The notes beneath the pieces were generated by a model. That model did no database searches. It was not told the DNA's origin and saw nothing but the letters and a program-made list of their open reading frames with translations. DNA of 64,000 nucleotides from Streptomyces longwoodensis (GTDB lineage: Bacteria > Actinomycetota > Actinomycetes > Streptomycetales > Streptomycetaceae): the NCBI RefSeq assembly GCF_001514125.1, contig NZ_KQ948556.1:208352-272351 (forward strand), in the 5' to 3' direction. Positions 45,890 through 53,964 of the stretch are shown in pieces. The stretch's first letter is position 1; every line of letters starts with the position of its first letter. Made by a program: the position numbers and the translations under genes.

Positions 45890-48800
45890 GTGACGGTGAC
45901 GACTACGGGCACGGACAAGGCGGCCCTACTCAAGGATTTGAAGAAGCTGGTCGTCGCACTGGAGGACGACCTGCGGACCCGCAGCGAGTCCGAGGAGGGG
46001 TTCCGCACCCGCCTGGAACGTGAGTGGCGCGAGGCGAAGGAAGAAGGGCGGCGCACCGACCTTTCCTACCCCGCCTGGCGCGACGAGCGAGTCACCCAGG
46101 CCGCGGTGGCGTGGGTGCTGGGCTGTGTCTTCGTCCGCTTCTGCGAGGACAACGGCCTAATCGACGAGCCATACCTCGCCGGCCCCGGCGAACGCCTCGC
46201 CGAGGCGGAGGCCCGGCACGAGGCCCATTTCCGCACCTACCCGCACCACAACAACCGCGACTGGATCATCGAGGCGTTCCAGCACCTGGCGAGCACCAAC
46301 GACACCGCCGCCGGCCTCTTCGACGAGCGGCACAACCCGCTGTGGGGGCTGACCCCCAGCTACGAGACGGCGACCGAGCTGCTGATGTTCTGGCGCCGTT
46401 GGGACGCGGACGGCGAGATCCGCTACGACTTCACCGACCCCGAGTGGGACACCCACTTCCTCGGCGACCTGTACCAGGACCTGAGCGAGCACGCCCGCAA
46501 GACGTACGCGCTGCTTCAGACCCCGGAGTTCGTCGAGGAGTTCATCCTCGACCTGACCCTGGAACCGGCGGTCGCCGACGACGGGCAGGGCTTCGGCCTC
46601 AACCCTGTGTGGACCGGCCCCGACGGCCGGGAACGGCGCGGCCTGCGCACCATCGACCCGGCGTGCGGCTCCGGCCACTTCCTGCTCGGCATCTTCCGCC
46701 GCCTGCTAGACAAGTGGCGCCAGGCGGAACCTGGCACGGACGATTGGACGCTGGTCCGCCGGGTGCTGGAGTCCGTCCACGGCTGCGACAAGAACCCCTT
46801 CGCCGCGAGCATCGCCCGCTTCCGCCTCCTAGTCGCCGCGATGCGCGCGGCGGGCACGCGGAGGCTGGCAGACGCGCCGCCGTTCCCTATCAACGTGGCC
46901 GTGGGCGACTCGCTGCTGCACGGCCGGGACGCGGCGGGCATCCAGACCGACCTGGACACGCTGTTCGCGGAGTCGGTGGTGGGGCGCGAGGAGGGGGAGA
47001 CGTACGCGTACGCCACGGAGGATGTGTGGGAGTACGCGAAGCGGGTGGACCTCCTGGGGCGGGGGTCGTATCACGTGGTGGTGGGGAATCCGCCGTACAT
47101 CACGGTGAAGGACAAGCAGGAGAAGGAAAACTACAAGAAGAGTTACGACGCATGCGCAGGGCAGTACGCGCTGTCTGTACCTTTCGCACAGCGGCTCTTT
47201 GAGCTGGCCGTCAAGGGGGTTGGCGGAGCTACAGGTGGCGGGGGATTCGTCGGCCAGATCACTGCGAACTCGTTCATGAAGCGAGAGTTCGGCAAGACGT
47301 TGATCCAGAACTTCTTCCACCAGCGGGTTGAGCTATCGCACGTGATCGATACCTCCGGTGCGTATATTCCTGGCCATGGCACCCCGACCGTGATTCTTGT
47401 GGGACGTAATCGAACGCCGAGTGATGCCATGAAGGTGCGGGCTGTCCTTGGGGTGAGAGGGGAGCCTTCTGAGCCCAAGGTTGCGGCAGAGGGGAAAGTT
47501 TGGCAGTCGATTGTTAACCTGGTGCATCGCCCGGGGTGCGGATCTGAGTGGGTCACGGTGGAGGATTTGCCACGGAAACGACTCGCCGACTTCCCCTGGT
47601 CGTTGAGCGGTGGCGGGGCCGGTGATGTGGTTCAGGCTCTGGTGCGAGGAAGCAGTCGACGCTTGGCTGCTCTCGTGGAAAGTATCGGTTTCTGTGCTGT
47701 CACCAGAGAAGACGACGCGTATATGGTCGGTCACGGGTTTGGTCGACGTAATCGCGTAAGTGGCCAATTCGTCCGCCCCCTTCTCGGTGGCTCGGAAGTG
47801 CGGGAATGGGGACTCGGTAGCGGCGTCGAATCCATCTTCCCGTACTCCTCCCTTCGGAAAGCGGCTGAGATTGACACGGCGGCTGAGAGGGTTCTTTGGA
47901 AGTGCAGGACTCCGCTGAAGCTTCGACGTGCACTGTCCGGCACGCAGGAAGAGCAGGGACTGGAATGGTTCGAGTACTCCAGTTTCTCGCCACGACGCTA
48001 CTGGGCGGACCTGCTGATTGCCTTCGCGTTCGTCTCTACCCATAACCACTTCTCCTTGCGTCGAGCTGACGAAGCCTTTATTCGAAGTGCTCCGGTGATC
48101 AAGCTGCCCGAGGGGGCTGGGGAGGATGAGCACCTGCAGTTGTTGGGGGTGCTCAACTCTTCGGCGACTTGTTTCTGGTTGAAGCAGGTCAGCCACGACA
48201 AGGGAAATCGCGGGGAAGGTGGCGGCATCACCAGCTCCGGGTGGGAACGCTTCTACGAGTTCACCGGCACCAAGCTGCAGGAGTTCCCCCTCCCGGCCAA
48301 GCTCCCGCTCTCCCTCGGCCGCATTCTTGACGCCCAGGCGCAGAAGCTCGCCGAGTTCGAGCCTTCGGCCGTGGCCGCGACTGTCGTGCCCACGCGAGAG
48401 GCGCTGGATGACGCGGAAGCCGCACACGCCAAGGTCCGCCGTCGCATGATCGCCCTGCAAGAGGAGCTGGACTGGCAGGTCTACGGCCTCTACGGGCTGC
48501 TCACCGACCGCGAGGTCGCCCGGACCGTGACCCCGTCACCCGACCCCGAGACCATCCCCGAGGTCAAACTCGGCGAGCGCGCCTTCGAGATCGTCCTCGC
48601 ACGGAAGGTCGAGGCCGGGGAGGTGGAGACCGCGTGGTTCACACGCCACGGCTCGACCCCCGTCACCGAGATTCCCGCCCACTGGCCGGACTGGTACCGC
48701 GAGATCGTCCAGGCCCGTATCGACATGATCACCAGCCGTAAGGACATCGCCCTCATCGAGCGCCCCGAGTGCAAGCGGCGCTGGGCTGCCGACTCATGGG

Positions 48801-49642
48801 AGAAGAAGGAACGCGCCGCGCTGCGAAACTGGCTGCTGGATCGCTGCGAGGACGAGGACCTGTGGTTCGAGGTGCGTGAGGGTATGCGCCACCCCCGGAC
48901 GCTGACCGTCAACAACCTTGCCGACCGGCTCGGTTCCGACCCCGACTTCACCTCGGTGGCCGCCCTCTATGCGGCGGGCCACTTGAAGAAGCCGGACCTC
49001 CCCATCGCGCAGGTCCTCAACGAGGTCATTGACGACGAGCACGTGCCCTACCTCGCCGCGATGCGCTACAAGGACTCCGGCCTGCGCACCCGCCGCGAGT
49101 GGGAGAAGGTCTGGGAGAAGCAGCGCGAGGAGGACCGTACCGGCACGCGGCTCGACATCGACCCGCCGACCAAGTACAAGACCTCCGACTTCCTCAAGCA
49201 GTCCTACTGGACCCACCGCGGCAAGCTCGACGTCCCCAAGGAACGGTTCATCTCCTACCCGGAGGCGGGTCCGGACAGCGACTCGACGCTGATGCTCGGC
49301 TGGGCCGGCTGGGACCACAAAGACCAGGCGCTGGCCCTCACGGATCTGATCGACACGCGTGTTAGGAACGACGCTTGGGGCGCCGACCCCGACCGGCTCG
49401 TACCCCTGCTCGCCGGACTGCATGAGGTCATGCCGTGGGTGCACCAGTGGTACAGCGCCTACGACGACGAGTGGGAGGGCTCACCGGCCGAGGACCTGGA
49501 GTCGGAGTACCGGAAACTGCTGCGCACGCACGGCGTGAGCGAGGCTCAGATGAAGGACTGGCGGCCGGTACGGAAGACACGTGGGCGGAAGGCCATACCG
49601 CGTCGGGAGGTGACCGGACAGCCGGAGCTGGACGACGCGTAG
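45890..49642 (+). CDS. pglX: BREX type 2 adenine-specific DNA methyltransferase PglX
   Basis: A protein of 1250 residues from a GTG at 45890. Motif I DPACGSGHFLLG (about 256-267) and motif IV NPPY (about 399) define a gamma-class N6-adenine methyltransferase; N- and C-terminal helical regions are as in PglX/BrxX. The stretch 47100-48250, covering the expected target recognition part, uses noticeably more A/T at third positions than both flanks. PglX marks self DNA and is needed for exclusion in BREX. In S. coelicolor pglX a G tract causes phase variation; no long G run is seen here. Confidence 0.95.
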   Translation: MTVTTTGTDKAALLKDLKKLVVALEDDLRTRSESEEGFRTRLEREWREAKEEGRRTDLSYPAWRDERVTQAAVAWVLGCVFVRFCEDNGLIDEPYLAGPGERLAEAEARHEAHFRTYPHHNNRDWIIEAFQHLASTNDTAAGLFDERHNPLWGLTPSYETATELLMFWRRWDADGEIRYDFTDPEWDTHFLGDLYQDLSEHARKTYALLQTPEFVEEFILDLTLEPAVADDGQGFGLNPVWTGPDGRERRGLRTIDPACGSGHFLLGIFRRLLDKWRQAEPGTDDWTLVRRVLESVHGCDKNPFAASIARFRLLVAAMRAAGTRRLADAPPFPINVAVGDSLLHGRDAAGIQTDLDTLFAESVVGREEGETYAYATEDVWEYAKRVDLLGRGSYHVVVGNPPYITVKDKQEKENYKKSYDACAGQYALSVPFAQRLFELAVKGVGGATGGGGFVGQITANSFMKREFGKTLIQNFFHQRVELSHVIDTSGAYIPGHGTPTVILVGRNRTPSDAMKVRAVLGVRGEPSEPKVAAEGKVWQSIVNLVHRPGCGSEWVTVEDLPRKRLADFPWSLSGGGAGDVVQALVRGSSRRLAALVESIGFCAVTREDDAYMVGHGFGRRNRVSGQFVRPLLGGSEVREWGLGSGVESIFPYSSLRKAAEIDTAAERVLWKCRTPLKLRRALSGTQEEQGLEWFEYSSFSPRRYWADLLIAFAFVSTHNHFSLRRADEAFIRSAPVIKLPEGAGEDEHLQLLGVLNSSATCFWLKQVSHDKGNRGEGGGITSSGWERFYEFTGTKLQEFPLPAKLPLSLGRILDAQAQKLAEFEPSAVAATVVPTREALDDAEAAHAKVRRRMIALQEELDWQVYGLYGLLTDREVARTVTPSPDPETIPEVKLGERAFEIVLARKVEAGEVETAWFTRHGSTPVTEIPAHWPDWYREIVQARIDMITSRKDIALIERPECKRRWAADSWEKKERAALRNWLLDRCEDEDLWFEVREGMRHPRTLTVNNLADRLGSDPDFTSVAALYAAGHLKKPDLPIAQVLNEVIDDEHVPYLAAMRYKDSGLRTRREWEKVWEKQREEDRTGTRLDIDPPTKYKTSDFLKQSYWTHRGKLDVPKERFISYPEAGPDSDSTLMLGWAGWDHKDQALALTDLIDTRVRNDAWGADPDRLVPLLAGLHEVMPWVHQWYSAYDDEWEGSPAEDLESEYRKLLRTHGVSEAQMKDWRPVRKTRGRKAIPRREVTGQPELDDA

Positions 49643-49666
49643 AGCGGGGCAAGGGGGAGAGCCGCT

Positions 49667-49855
49667 GTGCTCCAGGTACGCGACTCCGAGGACACCCGGA
49701 TCCAGCCCCTGCGCATGTCCCCCACCGCCTGGTCGGCGTTCACCGCGCACGCGTCCGGCGTCGCCCGCTGAGTCGTCGGTCGGCAGCTGGGGGGCCACAG
49801 CGGCGGCGCCGGTGACAACTGCGTGGAGGTGGCCCTGACCCAAGAGGCACCGTGA
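49667..49855 (+). pseudogene. Split DUF397 remnants between pglX and pglY
   Basis: 49667-49771 reads VLQVRDSEDTRIQPL then MSPTAWSAFTAHA and stops; this is the C-terminal half of a DUF397 protein (VRDSKDPxGPxLxFxPxAWxAF). 49788-49855 reads LGGHSGGAGDNCVEVALTQEAP, which matches the N-terminal half (SYSGGxGNNCVEVA). The halves are in swapped order, so at least one rearrangement or two copies were involved. DUF397 proteins pair with XRE regulators in Streptomyces. Confidence 0.7.
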
Positions 49856-49986
49856 TACCCCACGCCGAAGGTGTCACGATCTCCCCTCCCACTGTCGGAC
49901 CCACCTGGCAAGATGGACGTCGCGCCAACGCCTGAGGGGGGCGCTGTCCGGGCCGGCCGCCAGCACAGTGAGGGAATGATCGCCTG

Positions 49987-52900
49987 ATGTCGACCACAGA
50001 GCTGTTCCTCCTTGATGTCATCGACATCAAGGAGGACGTCCACGCGGGCGATTTCAAGGTCGACCTCTCCCAGGGCTTCCACGAGGCCGACGAGAGGGTG
50101 GCGGAGTACGTCGTCACCGAGCAGTTGCAGAAGGCGTTCCGCAAGGCGCTCGGCATCGTTGCGAAGGCCGTCCGCACGGGAGACTCGCACGCCGCCTACC
50201 TGCACGGCTCGTTCGGTGCCGGTAAGAGCCACTTCCTCACCGTGCTGCACGCCGTGCTCAACGGCCACGCGGGGGCTCTGAACAAGCGGGGACTGACGGA
50301 GGTCGTCGCCGAGCACCGGGACTGGCTGGGCGGCAGCCGGTTCCTGATGATCCCGTACCACCTGGTCGGGTCGACCGACCTGGACTCGGCGCTGCTCGGC
50401 GGTTACGTCCATACCGTGCGGGAGCTGCACCCGGAGGCGGCGACCCCCGCCGTCTACCGGTCGGACGCGCTGCTCGCCGACGCGGACCGGCAGCGGAAGT
50501 TCCTCGGCGACGACGACAAGTTCCGGCAGTGGCTCGGCGCCGGGGCGGCGGCCACCGCCCCCGGCGGGGGCGGGACGGCCGGTGCGGACGACGAGGACGA
50601 CCTGCCGGGCATTGACGGGGGAGCCGACCTGGCCGGGACCGGCGGCTGGAGCACCGCCGAGCTGGACCGGGCCTTCGCCGCGCCGCCCGGCAGCGAGGAG
50701 CGGGAGCGGCTGGTGTCGGCGCTACTGACCGGGCCCATGGCCGCCTACACGCAGGCCGCCCGTGGCGACGCGCAGTCCTTCATCCCGCTGGAGAACGGCC
50801 TGAAGGTTATCTCCCGCCACGCCCAGTCGCTGGGCTACGACGGTGTCGTCCTCTTCCTCGACGAGCTGATCCTCTGGCTCCAGGCGCACATGGGCGACCA
50901 GGACTTCGTCCGCGACCAGGTGCAGCGGCTGGTCAAGCTGATCGAGTCCGCCGACAGCGGCCGGCCCGTGCCGATTGTGTCCTTCATCTCCCGCCAGCGC
51001 GACCTGTCCCAGCTGATCGGCTCCGACGTGGCGGGCGCCGACGTGCAGAACCTGGAGCAGCAGGTCGAGTACCTCGCCGGCCGGCTGGACGTTGTGGAGC
51101 TGGAGGACAGCAACCTCGTCGAGATCATCAAGCACCGCGTGCTCGCCCCGCGGCCGGGCATGGAGCAGGCTCGCGACGACGCCTTCAAGATCGTCGAGTC
51201 GTCGCGGGACGAGGTGCGGCAGGTGCTGCTCGACGCGCAGGGGCGCACCGAGGCGAGCTGGGACGACTTCCGCACCCTGTACCCGCTGTCCCCGGCCTTG
51301 CTCAACGTCCTGGTCGACCTCTCCGGCGCGCTCCAGCGCGAGCGGACCGGTCTGAAACTGGTGCAGGAGCTGCTGCGGCGTCACCGCGACGACCTGCGGC
51401 TCGGCCAGCTCGTCCCGATCGGCGACCTGTGGGACGTGATCGCCGCACGGACCGGTGAGGCGTTCACCGCGAAGCTCCGCAAGGAGTCGGAGATCGCGCA
51501 CCGCTTCCACGCCCGCGTCCGCGAGCACCTGCTGACCAAGTACGGCTCCGAGGACGACAAGCGGTTCCGGACCGATGACCGGCTCGTCAAGACGCTGCTG
51601 CTGGCCTCCCTCGCCCCCAACGTGCCCGCCCTGACACGGCTCACGGGCGGCCGGCTCGCCGCGCTGAACCACGGCACCATCAGGACCCGGGTGGGCGACG
51701 CGGGGGCCGTCGCCGTCAAGCGCCTGCAGGAGCTCCAGGCTGAGGGCTTCGACGGCGAGCTGCGGAGCGAGGGCGACCCCGCCGACCCCGTCTTCCACCT
51801 GCACCTGTCCGACCTGGACGTTGAGCCGCTGCTGGAGGAGGTGCAGGGCGTCGCCGACCAGGACGGCTACCGCCGCCAGTGGATCAAGGACCAGCTGTGG
51901 GCGGCCCTGGGCATCCCCGACACCCAGGCGTTCGTCTGCGAGCGGACCGTCGTCTGGCGCGGCACCAAGCGCACCGTCGAGTTCGTCTTCGGCAACGTCC
52001 GCGACCCGCACCTGCCCGATGCCGAGTTCGCGCCGCAGACCGAGGGCAACATCCGCTTCGTCTTCGACTACCCCTTCGACGGTCACACCCACTCGCCGAT
52101 GGACGACGTGCAGCGGGTGGAGCGGATGAAGCGCGCCGGGAAGACGGCGCCGACGATCGTCTGGCTGCCCCACTTCCTGTCCGAGCAGAAGGCCCGCAAC
52201 CTCGGACGCCTGCTGAAGATCAACTACCTGCTGGAGCGCGACCGGCTCGACGACCACACGGCGACCCGACCCGCCGAGGAGCGCATCCAGATCCGCAACC
52301 AGCTCAAAGCGTCCCGCGACAGCCTGACCACCCAGCTCACCGACGCCCTGCTGCAGCTGTACGGCATCAACAAGGCCGAGCCGGGCACCGCGGGCGCCGA
52401 GGTCCCCGAGGGCCACCACCTGATCTCGCTCCAGCCCGGCTTCACCCGCACCAGGCCCGAACCGGCGGTCGGCTTCGAGGAGAACCTCTTCCTGCTCGCC
52501 GACGGGCTCCTCAACGCCCGTCACCCCAAGCACCCCGACTTCGACCCGCGCCTCACCCGCAAGGCCGTCACCACCCGCGAGCTGAAGACCACCCTCGAAT
52601 GGATTACGAGGGCGATGGAGGACGGCTCCCGGCGCGTCGTGGTCAACAGCCAGCACCTTCCCGTCGTCCGCCGGATCGTGCACGCCCTCCAGCTCGGCGA
52701 GGTCCACGACGGGCCGCTGAACGTCACCACCGACTGGCGCCTGCGCATCAACAAGAAGGCCGCCGAAAGCCCCGACGCCGGCCCGGAGCTGTCCGTGGAG
52801 GACATCCGCGACTGGATCGAGGAGCTCGGCTACACCGGCCTCGACCGCCACGTCAGCAACCTGATCATCGCCACGTACGCCCTGCTCGACGACCGCACCT

Positions 52901-53964
52901 GGGTCTACCAGACCTCGCCGCTGCCCAAGGCACCGGAGCTGGAGCGGATCGGCCCCGGATACGGGCTGAGGGCCGTGGAACTGCCCACCGAGGACGAGTT
53001 CCACACCGCGCTCGGCCGCGCCGGGACGATCTTCGGCAGGACCGTCTCGCGGGTTCTGTTCGCGCGCAATGTCGCCCGGCTCGCCGAAGGCGTGCGCGCG
53101 GTCGCGGAGGAGCACCGCATGGCCCTCGGCGAGGTGCGCACCCTTCTGACGGAGCACGCCCACCACCTCGGGCTGACCGGCTCCGACGCGCCCCGCCTGA
53201 AGTCCACCAAGGCCGCCGCCGACCTCGTTGCCCGGCTGCTGCGCACCAGCGAACCGGCCGCGTGCGTGCGGGAGCTGGCCGCCGCCGCGTACGACGTGAC
53301 CGACGAGGAGATCGCAGGCGCCCTGCGGCACGCCCCGGAGGTCGCCGCCGCGATGCGCGGTACCCAGTGGTCCCTGCTGGAGGACGTACGCCGCACCCTC
53401 GCCGTACGCCAGGACCGCCTCGGCGAGCGGGCCACCCGCTTCCTGGACGAGGTGCACCGAGCCGCCCGCGAGCACGAGCAGACCGTCTCGCTCGTGCCCG
53501 TGCTGGACCGGCTCCCGGACACCGTCATGGCCCTGATGCGCGAGGCCACCCGCCTCGCCCAGCCGGCGCAGCCGGTCACTCCGCCCGTGGCGCCGGTCAC
53601 GCCGGAGCCGACCGCCGAGGACGTCAGCCTCACCACCCACGGCAAGCCCCCCGTCCCCTCGGCCCCTGTGTCGGACCAGCCCGTCACGCCGGACGACTCC
53701 TCCCGCAGCGGGGGTGGCGCGGAGGCCGTCGTCCCGGCGCAGGCCGGTCGCCGGCGCGCCGTCCACCTCGTCGAGCCCACCCAGCTGGAGGTATCGCTGG
53801 CCACCACGGTCGCCGAGATCGACGCGGAGATCCGCGCCTACCTCGCCGCCCACCCCGGCACCCGCATTCAGGTCTCCTGGCAGCCAGTCGCCGACACCGG
53901 GTCCGGAACCGAAGGCTCCGCCGAAACCGAGGCGGAACCGGGCGGCGAAGGGACCACCGGCTGA
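49987..53964 (+). CDS. pglY: BREX type 2 ATPase PglY
   Basis: A protein of 1325 residues. P-loop GSFGAGKSHF near 75, within an N-terminal NTPase domain preceded by IDIKEDVHAGDFKVDLSQGF, the typical opening of PglY/BrxC. A large helical body follows and an acidic/Pro-rich linker before the end. PglY is an ATPase required for Pgl exclusion. Its stop overlaps the pglZ start (TGATG). Confidence 0.95.
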   Translation: MSTTELFLLDVIDIKEDVHAGDFKVDLSQGFHEADERVAEYVVTEQLQKAFRKALGIVAKAVRTGDSHAAYLHGSFGAGKSHFLTVLHAVLNGHAGALNKRGLTEVVAEHRDWLGGSRFLMIPYHLVGSTDLDSALLGGYVHTVRELHPEAATPAVYRSDALLADADRQRKFLGDDDKFRQWLGAGAAATAPGGGGTAGADDEDDLPGIDGGADLAGTGGWSTAELDRAFAAPPGSEERERLVSALLTGPMAAYTQAARGDAQSFIPLENGLKVISRHAQSLGYDGVVLFLDELILWLQAHMGDQDFVRDQVQRLVKLIESADSGRPVPIVSFISRQRDLSQLIGSDVAGADVQNLEQQVEYLAGRLDVVELEDSNLVEIIKHRVLAPRPGMEQARDDAFKIVESSRDEVRQVLLDAQGRTEASWDDFRTLYPLSPALLNVLVDLSGALQRERTGLKLVQELLRRHRDDLRLGQLVPIGDLWDVIAARTGEAFTAKLRKESEIAHRFHARVREHLLTKYGSEDDKRFRTDDRLVKTLLLASLAPNVPALTRLTGGRLAALNHGTIRTRVGDAGAVAVKRLQELQAEGFDGELRSEGDPADPVFHLHLSDLDVEPLLEEVQGVADQDGYRRQWIKDQLWAALGIPDTQAFVCERTVVWRGTKRTVEFVFGNVRDPHLPDAEFAPQTEGNIRFVFDYPFDGHTHSPMDDVQRVERMKRAGKTAPTIVWLPHFLSEQKARNLGRLLKINYLLERDRLDDHTATRPAEERIQIRNQLKASRDSLTTQLTDALLQLYGINKAEPGTAGAEVPEGHHLISLQPGFTRTRPEPAVGFEENLFLLADGLLNARHPKHPDFDPRLTRKAVTTRELKTTLEWITRAMEDGSRRVVVNSQHLPVVRRIVHALQLGEVHDGPLNVTTDWRLRINKKAAESPDAGPELSVEDIRDWIEELGYTGLDRHVSNLIIATYALLDDRTWVYQTSPLPKAPELERIGPGYGLRAVELPTEDEFHTALGRAGTIFGRTVSRVLFARNVARLAEGVRAVAEEHRMALGEVRTLLTEHAHHLGLTGSDAPRLKSTKAAADLVARLLRTSEPAACVRELAAAAYDVTDEEIAGALRHAPEVAAAMRGTQWSLLEDVRRTLAVRQDRLGERATRFLDEVHRAAREHEQTVSLVPVLDRLPDTVMALMREATRLAQPAQPVTPPVAPVTPEPTAEDVSLTTHGKPPVPSAPVSDQPVTPDDSSRSGGGAEAVVPAQAGRRRAVHLVEPTQLEVSLATTVAEIDAEIRAYLAAHPGTRIQVSWQPVADTGSGTEGSAETEAEPGGEGTTG

